This document shows positions 7,860 through 16,055 of a stretch of DNA of 64,000 bases, in pieces. The stretch is from assembly GCA_017308575.1 (NCBI GenBank), contig JAFKEQ010000001.1, positions 868,001-932,000 on the forward strand, given 5' to 3'. The number at the start of each line of letters is the position of its first letter. Positions within the stretch are counted from its first letter, which is position 1. The DNA is from Afipia sp. (lineage in GTDB: Bacteria; Pseudomonadota; Alphaproteobacteria; Rhizobiales; Xanthobacteraceae). Below the pieces are notes generated by a model. That model worked only from the letters and a program-made list of their open reading frames with translations. It did not search any database and was not told the DNA's origin. The translations under genes and the position numbers were made by a program.

Positions 7860-8995
7860 GCGACGCTCCCTTGGCTGAGCGCTTCGATCCAGATCGAGAA
7901 CCCGACGGCCGGGATTGGCTCGCGCGCGCCGAGCCGGGTCAGAAGGCCGTCGTAGCGTCCGCCGCCGACAAGAGGCTCGGTGCCGTTGCCTTTGGCGTGC
8001 AATTCAAATTCGAAGCCGGTGTAGTAATCGAGCCCGCGGCCGAACGCGGTGGAGAAGCGGATGGATGTTGTATCGATGCCGCGCGCCGCGATCAGGCCGT
8101 TGCGACTCTCGAACAGGTCGAGCGCGGCATTCAGATCGAGCTTCGCATCGGCGGCGAGGGCGCGAAGCTGTTTCGCTGCGTCGCCGGGTTCGCCCGCGAT
8201 GCCGAGAAAACGCTCGATCAGGTTCAGCGCATCGCGCGGCAGCGCGCCGCCTTTCAGCGTCGATTGTTCGAGGAAGCGGTCGGCGATTTCCGACACGGTA
8301 CGGCCGCCGACATTGGTGGCGCCTGCGATCGACATCAGGTCGGTGACCAGCGCCAGCGCGGCCTTGCGGTCGGAGCCCGCCAGCGCGGCCAGCACGCCTT
8401 CATATTCGTTGCGCGTGCCGGTCTCCAGCGTCAGGCGCTGCAGGTCCTGCGCGAGCGAGACCTTGCGGTTGAAATCCTTGATCAGCCGGCGTTTCCATAC
8501 GGGGTAAAGATCGAGCGCATCGATCAGCGCCGCGAACAGGCCGACATCGCCGGTGCGGATATCGAGGTTGGTCACGCCGAACGCGGCCGCCGCTTCGATG
8601 CCGAGCGCGAGCATTTCTGCATCGGCCGCAGCGCGGTCCTGCCGGCCGAAAGACTCGACGCCCGCCTGATTGAACTCGCTGGGCTTGCCGCCGCGAAAAC
8701 GGAACACCGGGCCGAGATAGCAGAAGCCCGCGGGTGCGCCCGCGCGCGGTGAGGCGAGGTAATCGCGCGCCACCGGGATGGTGAGGTCCGGCCGCAGGCA
8801 GAGTTCCTCGCCGGTCGCGTCGGTGGTGAGGTACAGGCTCTTGCGGATGTCCTCGCCGGACAGATCGAGAAACGGCTCGGCCGGTTGCAGGATCGGCGGC
8901 CGCGCATGGGCATAACCGGCCCGCGCAAAGTTTTGCAGCAGGGCCTCCGCCTGAGGGGCGGAGCCGGTCGCGGTTGCGGCGGTGGTCTGGCTCAT
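7856..8995 (-). CDS. hisZ: ATP phosphoribosyltransferase regulatory subunit HisZ
   Basis: HisZ is a histidyl-tRNA synthetase paralogue that forms a complex with HisG and passes on histidine feedback. The sequence keeps class II synthetase features: '[18 protein letters not shown]', motif 2-like '[16 protein letters not shown]' and '[11 protein letters not shown]', and C-terminal '[10 protein letters not shown]'. It has no anticodon-binding domain (about 379 residues from the chosen ATG at 8995). That ATG is preceded by GAAGAA; in-frame starts at 9016 or 9046 are possible but have poorer leaders. Coupled to hisG by an ATGA overlap. Confidence 0.9.
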   Translation of the reverse strand: MSQTTAATATGSAPQAEALLQNFARAGYAHARPPILQPAEPFLDLSGEDIRKSLYLTTDATGEELCLRPDLTIPVARDYLASPRAGAPAGFCYLGPVFRFRGGKPSEFNQAGVESFGRQDRAAADAEMLALGIEAAAAFGVTNLDIRTGDVGLFAALIDALDLYPVWKRRLIKDFNRKVSLAQDLQRLTLETGTRNEYEGVLAALAGSDRKAALALVTDLMSIAGATNVGGRTVSEIADRFLEQSTLKGGALPRDALNLIERFLGIAGEPGDAAKQLRALAADAKLDLNAALDLFESRNGLIAARGIDTTSIRFSTAFGRGLDYYTGFEFELHAKGNGTEPLVGGGRYDGLLTRLGAREPIPAVGFSIWIEALSQGSVA

Positions 8996-9127
8996 TTCTT
9001 CGGTATCCGGCGGCATGAAAGGCTTGAATCGGCAGTCCCTTAGCACGGGACTGGCGGGGTTTCGACGGCGATCCGGAAAAGGGCTTAATGATAGCCGCCC
9101 GGAGATGCAACTTTTGCGGGTATTTTG

Positions 9128-9868
9128 CTATTTCCAGTCGCCGAGGACGGTCTGCACCACGGCCAGCGCTGCCACCGCCGCCGTATCCGCGCGCAGGATA
9201 CGCGGTCCGAGCGACAGCCGCACGACCTTCGTCTGTTTCAGGAGGCGGTCGCGTTCGTCCTCGGCAAATCCGCCCTCGGGACCGATCAGCACGTCGATGC
9301 CGCCAGCGGCGTCAGCGCCCGCAAACGATGCCATGGGATCGGAGATAGGGGCGTCTTCATCGCAGAACACCAGCAGGCGCTGGCCGTCCCGCGCGCCGAG
9401 CCAGCGCTCCAGCGGCTCGGGATCGCGGACCTCGGCGAGGCTGAGAATGCCGCACTGTTCCGCCGCCTCGATCACATTGGCACGCATGCGCTCGACATTG
9501 ATGCGGCTCGCTTGCGTATGGCGTGTCGTAACCGGGCACAGCGCGGAGGCGCCCATTTCGACGGCTTTCTGCACCATGTAGTCGAGCCGCGCGTGCTTGA
9601 GTGGCGCAAAGACATAGGCCACATCGGGCAGGCGGTCCTGCGCGCGGGTCTGGCTGACGATCTCTGCGCGGTCGGGCCGTTTCCGGCCTGCCAGCGTGGC
9701 CTGCCATTCGCCGTCGCGGCCGTTGAATACCAGCACCGTGTCACCGGCCGCCAGCCGCAGCACATTGCCGAGATAGTTGGACTGGTCGCGGTCGAGCGCA
9801 ATGCCGGTTCCCGCTGCAAGCGGCGCATCGACAAAAAGACGGGGACTGCGGAAGTCGAGTTTGGGCAT
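9128..9868 (-). CDS. rsmE: 16S rRNA (uracil(1498)-N(3))-methyltransferase RsmE
   Basis: RsmE methylates U1498 of 16S rRNA. The 246-residue protein has an N-terminal PUA-like part ('QSNYLGNVLRLAAGDTVLVFNGRDGEW') and a SPOUT domain with the knot motifs 'IGPEGGFAEDE' and 'SLGPRILRADTAAVAAL', which bind S-adenosylmethionine. The ATG at 9868 is preferred to an in-frame TTG just before it. It is the upstream neighbour of hisZ on the same strand, with 132 bases between. Confidence 0.93.
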   Translation of the reverse strand: MPKLDFRSPRLFVDAPLAAGTGIALDRDQSNYLGNVLRLAAGDTVLVFNGRDGEWQATLAGRKRPDRAEIVSQTRAQDRLPDVAYVFAPLKHARLDYMVQKAVEMGASALCPVTTRHTQASRINVERMRANVIEAAEQCGILSLAEVRDPEPLERWLGARDGQRLLVFCDEDAPISDPMASFAGADAAGGIDVLIGPEGGFAEDERDRLLKQTKVVRLSLGPRILRADTAAVAALAVVQTVLGDWK

Positions 9869-10067
9869 CAAGGCGATCCATGCGGGTGGCGTCTTCTAGC
9901 GCAAGAGCGGCGTTTTGGCAGCCATTTGCGTGGCGAACTGCCGCGCTGCTGCCAGATTCGGCGGGTTGTTAAGAGGGTGCGGGAATCGTACAACTCCCGC
10001 CCCAAAGGATGTTCAAGGGATACCAAGGATCATTCTAGGGTTGCCAAAGCCCGCCGGAGGACCGCCT

Positions 10068-10763
10068 GTGATCGCGCACCGTTTTATCCTGTCGCTGACC
10101 GCTGCCGTGCTTATGATGCAGGCTGCTGACGTTCGCGCGCAGGGCGCGTTTCCGGCGCCGTTGCCGGGACAGGCTGCCGCGCCTGCCGCGTCGCCGTTCC
10201 CGCCTGTCGGCGGCGCACCCGCCGCATCTCCGTTTCCGCCGGTAAATGGCGTTCCCGCTGCGCCCGTCAGCGCCGCTCCTTCGTCCAGCGCTTTCACGCG
10301 TGGCGCGCCGCCCGTCGGCGGAACTGGTTTCGGTGGCCCTCCGCAGGGCGGTCCGCCGCCCGGCGCCGTGGAATGTCAAAAAGGTTTCATGCCGCTGCGT
10401 GCCGACGCCGAGGCCAAGGCCAAGCTGATTCAGGCCGCGGGCAAGCGCAAGGCGCCTCCGGCGGAAGCGTGCAGGCTGATTGGCAATTTCGCGCAGGCCG
10501 AAGTCAAGATGATCAAGTTCGTCGAGGCCAACGCAACGAAGTGCGGCATTCCCGCCAACGTCGCAGACCAGATGAAGAAGGGTCACGTCAATACGTCACA
10601 GTTGCAGACCCGCGTTTGCAACGCAGCCGCCCAGCAGCAGCAGGGACCGGCGGGACCGAGCCTGAGCGAAGCGCTCGGCTCCGCGTCGCTTCCGGAAGCC
10701 AAGCCCAACAGAAAGGGCGGCAGCACCTTCGACACGCTGAACGGCAACGTCCTCACGCGGTGA
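10068..10763 (+). CDS. Conserved secreted protein of unknown function, Pro/Ala-rich N-terminus
   Basis: The GTG start at 10068 has a strong GGAGG seven bases upstream and opens a signal peptide, MIAHRFILSLTAAVLMM...VRAQG. A linker of about 80 residues carries repeats of the type 'AASPFPPVGGAP'. The C-terminal domain (about residues 100-190) has three cysteines ('VECQKGFMPL', 'PAEACRLIGNF', 'ATKCGIP', with a fourth in 'TRVCNAA') and a helical pattern, so it is probably a disulfide-stabilised periplasmic domain of 231 residues total. I do not recognise the family. It stands alone between rsmE and ubiA. Confidence 0.8.
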   Translation: MIAHRFILSLTAAVLMMQAADVRAQGAFPAPLPGQAAAPAASPFPPVGGAPAASPFPPVNGVPAAPVSAAPSSSAFTRGAPPVGGTGFGGPPQGGPPPGAVECQKGFMPLRADAEAKAKLIQAAGKRKAPPAEACRLIGNFAQAEVKMIKFVEANATKCGIPANVADQMKKGHVNTSQLQTRVCNAAAQQQQGPAGPSLSEALGSASLPEAKPNRKGGSTFDTLNGNVLTR

Positions 10764-10807
10764 TTTGCCCGCGCCCAACTCCGGGATAGAAAGGCTCATC
10801 AACGCGT

Positions 10808-10921
10808 GTCGTCCCGGCGAAAGCCGGGACCCATAACCACCGGCTTCTCAAAAGAGGCGCAGAGCTTGTCCCTTCAAATATGCCGACAGGGAGTATGGGT
10901 CCCGGCTTTCGCCGGGACGAC
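10808..10921. repeat. Inverted pair of identical palindromic repeats
   Basis: A 28-base element starting GTCGTCCCGGCGAAAGCCGG (10808-10835) recurs as its exact reverse complement at 10894-10921. Each copy is itself palindromic (CCCGGCGAAAGCCGGG). This is a typical paired intergenic element and may be transcribed as a large hairpin upstream of ubiA. Confidence 0.85.
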
Positions 10922-10987
10922 CGGCGAGAGATTGCGCCAGCAATGCGAGCTGTTACTTTTGTTGCATCGTGACGGACCTCGCCTGCC

Positions 10988-11920
10988 ATGAGCAACATCG
11001 CAGCCCCCGTCGCCGACTCAACCGCCAACTGGGTCGATACCCATGCGCCGGTCTGGACGCGGCCTTATCTGCGCCTGTCGCGGTTCGACCGGCCGATCGG
11101 TTGGTGGCTGCTGCTGCTGCCGTGCTGGTGGTCCGCGGCGCTGGCCTCCGGCATCGCCCACGATGTCAGCCGGTTGCCGCTGGTGGTGGTGCTGTTCCTG
11201 ATCGGCGCGATGGCGATGCGCGGCGCCGGATGCACCTGGAACGATATCACCGATCGCCATCTCGACGCGCAGGTCGAGCGCACGCGATCGCGTCCGATTC
11301 CATCTGGGCAGGTGACGATCAAACAGGCGGCGGCGTTTCTTGTCCTGCAGGCGCTGGTCGGGCTTGCGGTGCTGCTGCAGTTCAATACTTTTGCGATTGC
11401 CGTCGGCGTCGCTTCGCTCGCCATCGTCGCGATCTATCCTTTCATGAAGCGCATCACCTACTGGCCGCAGGTGACGCTCGGCCTCGCATTCTCGTGGGGC
11501 GCGCTGATGGGCTTCGCGGTGATCCTCGGCCGGATCGATGCACCGGCGCTCCTGCTCTATGCGGGATCGATCGCCTGGGTGATCGCTTACGACACGATCT
11601 ACGCGCATCAGGACACCGAAGACGACGTACTGGTCGGCATCAAGTCGACGGCGCTGCTGTTCGGCAAACGGACCCAGTTCGCGCTGATGATCTTTTACAG
11701 TCTTGCTGTGGTGCTGATCGGCGCGGCGCTGTTTTGCAGCGGTGTGCGGTGGCCGGCCTGGCTCGGGCTTGCGGCCTTCGCCGCGCATCTGGCCTGGCAG
11801 GTCAATACGATCCGGATCAGCGATTCCGCGCTGTGCCTGCGGCTGTTCAAGTCCAACCGCAATGCGGGCCTGATGCTGTTCGCGGGGTTGCTCGTGGATG
11901 CGGTGCTGCGCTCTTCCTAA
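10988..11920 (+). CDS. ubiA: 4-hydroxybenzoate octaprenyltransferase UbiA
   Basis: UbiA attaches the polyprenyl tail to 4-hydroxybenzoate in ubiquinone synthesis at the inner membrane. The 310-residue, multi-helix protein carries both Asp-rich motifs: 'GCTWNDITDRHLD' with 'RTRSRPIPSG', and 'YDTIYAHQDTEDD' with 'GIKSTALLFG'. The ATG at 10988 follows the paired palindromic repeats. A different frame that opens slightly earlier is not coding. The gene ends two bases before another palindromic repeat. Confidence 0.95.
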   Translation: MSNIAAPVADSTANWVDTHAPVWTRPYLRLSRFDRPIGWWLLLLPCWWSAALASGIAHDVSRLPLVVVLFLIGAMAMRGAGCTWNDITDRHLDAQVERTRSRPIPSGQVTIKQAAAFLVLQALVGLAVLLQFNTFAIAVGVASLAIVAIYPFMKRITYWPQVTLGLAFSWGALMGFAVILGRIDAPALLLYAGSIAWVIAYDTIYAHQDTEDDVLVGIKSTALLFGKRTQFALMIFYSLAVVLIGAALFCSGVRWPAWLGLAAFAAHLAWQVNTIRISDSALCLRLFKSNRNAGLMLFAGLLVDAVLRSS

Positions 11921-11921
11921 C

Positions 11922-12005
11922 CGTCATTGCGAGCGAAGCGAAGCAATCCACTCTTGAGACAAAAGAAGCTAGATTGCTTCGTCGCTGACGCTCCTCGCAA
12001 TGACG
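11922..12005. repeat. Palindromic repeat pair (CGTCATTGCGAGCG family)
   Basis: CGTCATTGCGAGCGAAGCGA (11922 onward) pairs with GCTCCTCGCAATGACG (ending 12005), with complementary AAGCAATC/GATTGCTT inside. This gives a long imperfect hairpin between ubiA and the convergent DUF6101 gene; it may also act in transcription termination. Confidence 0.8.
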
Positions 12006-12014
12006 CGGGTTGAA

Positions 12015-12545
12015 TTAATTCCGCGCGATGATCTCGCGTTCGCCGCGGAAAATAGCCCGCTCCGTTGCTTCACGTCCGGCCTTGCGGCGGACCAGAAATT
12101 TCGGACGGCGATCCTTGATGATGTTGCGGCGGCGGCGGCGCGGCGAGGGGTCGCGCGTGTCGCCGGTTTCATCTTCGATCTGCGGCAACGCGAACAGGTC
12201 GCCCCACATCTGCCATGCAAGATCGAGATGCAATTCGTCCGACGTGACCAGCAGCGGCACCGACAGTGACGGGTCCTGATGCACGAGCACGAGCGCATGT
12301 CCGTTGTTGGTTTCGCGACGGGCAATGCCGAGAAAATCGCGGACGCGGACGTTGATCGCCATGCGGATGCCGCCGATGGCGCGGCGCACGGTGACGCGTT
12401 CGCGGTTGATTTCGATGTGCCTGATGCCGCCATCGGCACGGTTGTCCCGCGCTTCAAAACTGACCGGCAGAGAATGTGGGTCGAGCTGCAATTTGCAGCT
12501 CGACCCGGCGGGTTGCACCCCGCCGACTCCGAATTGACGCCTCAC
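12015..12545 (-). CDS. DUF6101 family protein
   Basis: A 176-residue conserved alphaproteobacterial protein that I recognise as DUF6101-like. It has a beta-rich middle ('RVTVRRAIGGIRMAINVRVRDFLG', 'NNGHALVLVHQDPSLSVPLLVTSDELHLDLAWQMWGDLF') and a very basic Arg-rich stretch ('PSPRRRRRNIIKDRRPKF'). I choose the GTG at 12545 because GGGAGA lies seven bases upstream; a GTG at 12560 has no such site. It is divergent from pmbA. Function is unknown; the basic patch suggests nucleic acid or acidic-surface binding. Confidence 0.75.
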   Translation of the reverse strand: MRRQFGVGGVQPAGSSCKLQLDPHSLPVSFEARDNRADGGIRHIEINRERVTVRRAIGGIRMAINVRVRDFLGIARRETNNGHALVLVHQDPSLSVPLLVTSDELHLDLAWQMWGDLFALPQIEDETGDTRDPSPRRRRRNIIKDRRPKFLVRRKAGREATERAIFRGEREIIARN

Positions 12546-12831
12546 GGCTTTATCTCCCACGTCGGAATTATGTTCCCGATCGATGGGTGGATCATGCCAG
12601 AGCCATGTCCGTATCCGCTTAAGAAGGCTGGTTAATCGTCTCTCACCGCCTTTGCTTCAGTTGTCATGATTGACGGGAGGTTGGCGCGGATGATTGACGA
12701 GACCTTGCGATGGGGCTCAAATTTACTTCTGTGCACGTCGCGAAAATGCTTGAAGTCCGCGTAAAACAGGCACATTTCATGTTCTGCGGTGTTTGCCGGA
12801 AATCTTCCCGATAACCTTCTGGAATCTGTTC

Positions 12832-14238
12832 GTGAACTCTTCACCAAACGAGTCATTGTCGTCTTCAGTGTCGCCGTCATCCACAACATCCACGCTTCTT
12901 GATCAGACCGCGCTCAGCGCGCTGGCGGAACGCCTTGTCGAAGCCGCGAAGCGCGCCGGCGCGGATGCCGCCGATGCGGTGGCGGTGCGCGGCGTGTCGC
13001 AGGGCGTCGAAATTCGCGATGGCAAGGTTGAGGAGTCCGAACGCTCCGAAGGCGACGATGTCGGCCTGCGCGTGCTGGTCGGCAAGCGTCAGGCGGTAAT
13101 CTCCACCAACGACATCAGCGGCGATGGTGTCGCAAAGCTCGCCGAGCGCGCGGTGGCAATGGCGAAGGTCGCGCCCGACGACGCCTATGTCGGTCTTGCC
13201 GATCCGTCGCTGCTGGCGAAACATTTTCCCGATCTCGACATGCTCGATCCGCAGGTGCCGACGGTTAGTGAACTTGAGCACCGCGCGCGCGAGGCGGAAT
13301 CCGCGGCGCTCGCGGTGAAGGGCGTGTCGAAGTCGGGTGGCGCGTCGGCCTCCGCTGGCATCGGCGGCATGGTGCTGGTGACGTCCACTGGCTTCCATGG
13401 CTCCTATCTGCGATCGAGCCAGGGCATTTCTGTCACCGCGATCGCCGGCGACGGCACCGGCATGGAGCGCGATTACGATTTCACCTCCGCGATTCATGCT
13501 TCCGATCTGGCGTCGCCTTCGAGCGTCGGACGTCTGGCGGGCGAGCGCACGGTGGCGCGACTCAATCCGCGCAAGGTCGCGACCTGTAAGGTGCCGGTGG
13601 TGTTCGATCCGCGTGTTTCAAGCTCGCTGGTCGGCCATCTGATCGGCGCGGCGAACGGCTCGTCCATCACCCGCAAGACCAGCTTTCTGAAGGATCGCCT
13701 CGGCCAGCAACTGTTCGACAAGAGCATCCGCATCATCGACGATCCGCTACGCGTGCGCGGCCTGCGGTCGCAGAGCTTCGATGCCGAAGGCGTCGCGACG
13801 ACGAAGCGCGCCATCGTCGATGGCGGCGTGCTCACCACATGGTTATTGGATTGCGCAACCGCGCGTGAACTCGGCATGACCACCACCGGCCACGCCCATC
13901 GCGGCGTGTCGTCATCGCCTTCCCCCGGACCGTACAACCTGCATCTGGAAGCGGGGACGGCGACACCCGCCGAACTGTTGGCCGACATCAAGGAAGGTTT
14001 CTATGTCACCGACCTGATCGGCTCCGGCGTCAACGGCGTGACCGGCGATTACAGCCGCGGCGCGGCGGGCTTCTGGATCGAGAACGGCGAACTGACTTAT
14101 GCGGTGAGCGAAGTCACCATCGCGGGTCATCTGTTCGATATCTTCAAGTCGATGATCCCGGCCAACGATCTCGAATTCAAATACGGCGTCAATGCTCCGA
14201 CCGTGCGCATCGAGGGGCTGACGATTGCCGGACGCTGA
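12832..14238 (+). CDS. pmbA: TldE/PmbA family metallopeptidase subunit
   Basis: PmbA (TldE) pairs with TldD to form a peptidase that trims modified peptides such as microcin B17 and the CcdA antitoxin; the metal-binding HExxxH is in TldD and is absent here, as expected. The sequence fits the family across its length: 'RAGADAADAVAVRGVSQGVEIRDGKVEESER', 'GLRVLVGKRQAVISTND' and 'SGVNGVTGDYSRGAAGFWIENGE'. I use the GTG at 12832 (468 residues); a TTG at 12793 is also in frame. It heads a tight run with the IMPase, DUF4170, DUF374, waaA and lpxK genes. No tldD is in the window. Confidence 0.87.
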   Translation: MNSSPNESLSSSVSPSSTTSTLLDQTALSALAERLVEAAKRAGADAADAVAVRGVSQGVEIRDGKVEESERSEGDDVGLRVLVGKRQAVISTNDISGDGVAKLAERAVAMAKVAPDDAYVGLADPSLLAKHFPDLDMLDPQVPTVSELEHRAREAESAALAVKGVSKSGGASASAGIGGMVLVTSTGFHGSYLRSSQGISVTAIAGDGTGMERDYDFTSAIHASDLASPSSVGRLAGERTVARLNPRKVATCKVPVVFDPRVSSSLVGHLIGAANGSSITRKTSFLKDRLGQQLFDKSIRIIDDPLRVRGLRSQSFDAEGVATTKRAIVDGGVLTTWLLDCATARELGMTTTGHAHRGVSSSPSPGPYNLHLEAGTATPAELLADIKEGFYVTDLIGSGVNGVTGDYSRGAAGFWIENGELTYAVSEVTIAGHLFDIFKSMIPANDLEFKYGVNAPTVRIEGLTIAGR

Positions 14239-15043
14239 TCCCGGGATCATTGAGGGCGATGGTCTCGCGCGCGACGCCGCGCTGCTGGAGGACGTGGTGC
14301 GCGAGGCTGGCGCGCTGGCGCTGCGCCTGTTTCGCACCGAACTGAAAAGCTGGATCAAAGGCAAGTCGTCGCCCGTGTCGGAGGCCGACATCGCGGTCAA
14401 CGATCTGGTCGAGTCGCGGTTGCGCGCGGCGACGCCGGACTATGGATGGCTGTCGGAGGAGAGTGCCGACGATCCGTCCCGGCTTGGCAAGCCGCTGACA
14501 TGGATCGTCGATCCGATCGACGGTACCCGCGCCTATCTTGCGGGCAATGACGACTGGTCGGTATCCATCGGTCTTGTTGCGGGTGACACGCCGGTACTCG
14601 GCGCGGTGTTCGCGCCGGTGACCGATGAATTCTTTTTTGCGACTCGCGGAAAGGGAACTCGCCTGAACGGTGTTCCCGCCGCTGCGTCCGCCGGTTCAGG
14701 GATCGATTTTCCAAAAATCGCGGGCCCGAAGCCGCTGGTCGAACGTCTCGGCGGCATGCGCGAGGGCGACAGCCTTTATCCGCGGATCGGATCGCTGGCG
14801 CTGCGTCTGGTCAGGGTTGCGGAGGGGCGGCTCGATGCCGCGTTTGCAGGCGGAAATAGCCGGGATTGGGACCTTGCGGCAGCCGATGTAATCGTGCACG
14901 AAGCGGGCGGGGAAATGACCACACTGGCTGGCGAGCGCCTGGTTTATAATCAGACCGATGTTCGTCATGGATTGCTGGTGGCGGCGGGACGTGCGCGCCA
15001 TGCGCATATCGTCAAACATTTTCGGGATAACCCGATTTTATAA
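14225..15043 (+). CDS. Inositol monophosphatase-family phosphatase, possibly 3'(2'),5'-bisphosphate nucleotidase (CysQ-like)
   Basis: The IMPase signature motifs are present: 'SEESADDP' (Glu-Glu metal ligands), 'WIVDPIDGTRAYLAGN' and 'WDLAAADVIVHEAGG'. These bind two or three Mg ions and remove phosphate from inositol phosphate, PAP or related substrates. The TTG start at 14225 overlaps the end of pmbA by 14 bases, so expression is coupled; 272 residues. Placement before the DUF4170, DUF374 and Kdo transferase genes is typical of this group. The substrate is not determined by the sequence; CysQ-type PAP phosphatase is a reasonable guess. Confidence 0.85.
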   Translation: MPDADPGIIEGDGLARDAALLEDVVREAGALALRLFRTELKSWIKGKSSPVSEADIAVNDLVESRLRAATPDYGWLSEESADDPSRLGKPLTWIVDPIDGTRAYLAGNDDWSVSIGLVAGDTPVLGAVFAPVTDEFFFATRGKGTRLNGVPAAASAGSGIDFPKIAGPKPLVERLGGMREGDSLYPRIGSLALRLVRVAEGRLDAAFAGGNSRDWDLAAADVIVHEAGGEMTTLAGERLVYNQTDVRHGLLVAAGRARHAHIVKHFRDNPIL

Positions 15044-15087
15044 TGCCTGCCTATCAGTGGCCCGTCATCGCTTTGGGAATGTGACTC

Positions 15088-15348
15088 ATGTCCGAAACCG
15101 TGCAACCGCAACTGCTCCATCTCGTCATCGGCGGCGAACTTCTCGACCTCGATCACGTGACGTTCAAGAATCTCGACGATGTCGAAATCGTCGGGCTCTA
15201 TCCGAATTACGCTACCGCCTATACGGCGTGGAAGGCCAAGGCGCAGCAAAGCGTCGACAACGCGCACATGCGCTATTTCATCGTGCATCTCCACCGGTTG
15301 CTCGATCCTGCCCAGGACGCTGCTAAAGACGTGAAATCCGGGCATTGA
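15088..15348 (+). CDS. DUF4170 domain-containing protein
   Basis: A small (86 residues) soluble protein with 'LLHLVIGGELLDLDHVTFKNLDDVEIVGLYPNY', 'AYTAWKAKAQQSVDNAHMRYFIVHLHRLLDP', the DUF4170 pattern. It lies between the IMPase and the DUF374 acyltransferase and its stop codon overlaps the next start (ATTGA). The function is unknown; co-occurrence with lipid A genes suggests an accessory role there. Confidence 0.87.
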   Translation: MSETVQPQLLHLVIGGELLDLDHVTFKNLDDVEIVGLYPNYATAYTAWKAKAQQSVDNAHMRYFIVHLHRLLDPAQDAAKDVKSGH

Positions 15349-16055
15349 AACGTGCCATTCGAAATCTCGGCCGCTCGACCCGGACGCAACGTGCCGCGGG
15401 TTTCGTTGCGGCCGAATTTCTGCGTCTGGTGTGGAAGACCAACCGCTTTACTTACGATCCGCCTGACATCTATCAGCGGATCGAGCCGGATATGCCGGTC
15501 ATCGTCGCGTTCTGGCACGGCCAGCATCTGATGATGCCGTTCCTGAAGAAGACGTATTCCGCCAGCGTTCTGATCTCGCGCCATCGCGATGGCGAGATCA
15601 ATGCGATTGCGGCGGAGCGGCTCGGTGTCGGAACCGTGCGCGGCTCCGGCGACCATGGCACGGAGTTTCATCGCAAGGGCGGCGTTGGCGCGTTCAAGCT
15701 CATGCTGAAGACGCTGGAGAACAACGTCAACATGGCGTTGACCGCGGACGTGCCGAAGGTTGCGCGCAAGGCCGGGCTTGGCATTATTATGCTGGCACGG
15801 GAGTCGGGACGTCCGATCCTGCCGGTGGCGATCGCCACCAGCCGGTTCAAGCGCCTCGACAACTGGGATCGTTCGGTCATTCATTTGCCATTCGGGCGCG
15901 GGGTCATCGCAGGCGATAGCTTGATCCGGGTGCCGTCCGACGCGGACAACGAGACGATGCAGACATTGCGCGCGCAACTCGAAGACCGGCTCAACGCGGT
16001 GAACCGCCGCGCCTATCGGCTTGTGGGACGGCCGGACGAGGGCCTCCATGGCTAG
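15345..16055 (+). CDS. Lysophospholipid acyltransferase family protein (DUF374)
   Basis: DUF374 proteins are predicted acyltransferases of the inner-membrane face; the epsilonproteobacterial member LpxJ is a lipid A secondary acyltransferase. Visible motifs are 'VIVAFWHGQHLMMPF' (catalytic His of an HxxxxD-like block), 'LISRHRDGEINA', 'VRGSGDHGTEF' and 'MALTADVPKVARKAGLGIIMLA'. The TTG start overlaps the DUF4170 stop, and the end overlaps the waaA start (16048), so all are co-translated. A role in lipid A or lysophospholipid acylation is inferred from family and neighbours. 236 residues. Confidence 0.85.
   Translation: MKRAIRNLGRSTRTQRAAGFVAAEFLRLVWKTNRFTYDPPDIYQRIEPDMPVIVAFWHGQHLMMPFLKKTYSASVLISRHRDGEINAIAAERLGVGTVRGSGDHGTEFHRKGGVGAFKLMLKTLENNVNMALTADVPKVARKAGLGIIMLARESGRPILPVAIATSRFKRLDNWDRSVIHLPFGRGVIAGDSLIRVPSDADNETMQTLRAQLEDRLNAVNRRAYRLVGRPDEGLHG

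Noticed and set aside
11018..11788. Minus-strand frame opposite ubiA
   Set aside because: Shadow of the ubiA codons; ubiA has both Asp-rich catalytic motifs.
12632..12889. Minus-strand frame of 85 codons spanning the pmbA 5' region
   Set aside because: It overlaps the pmbA start, has no recognisable motif and lacks a good ribosome-binding site.
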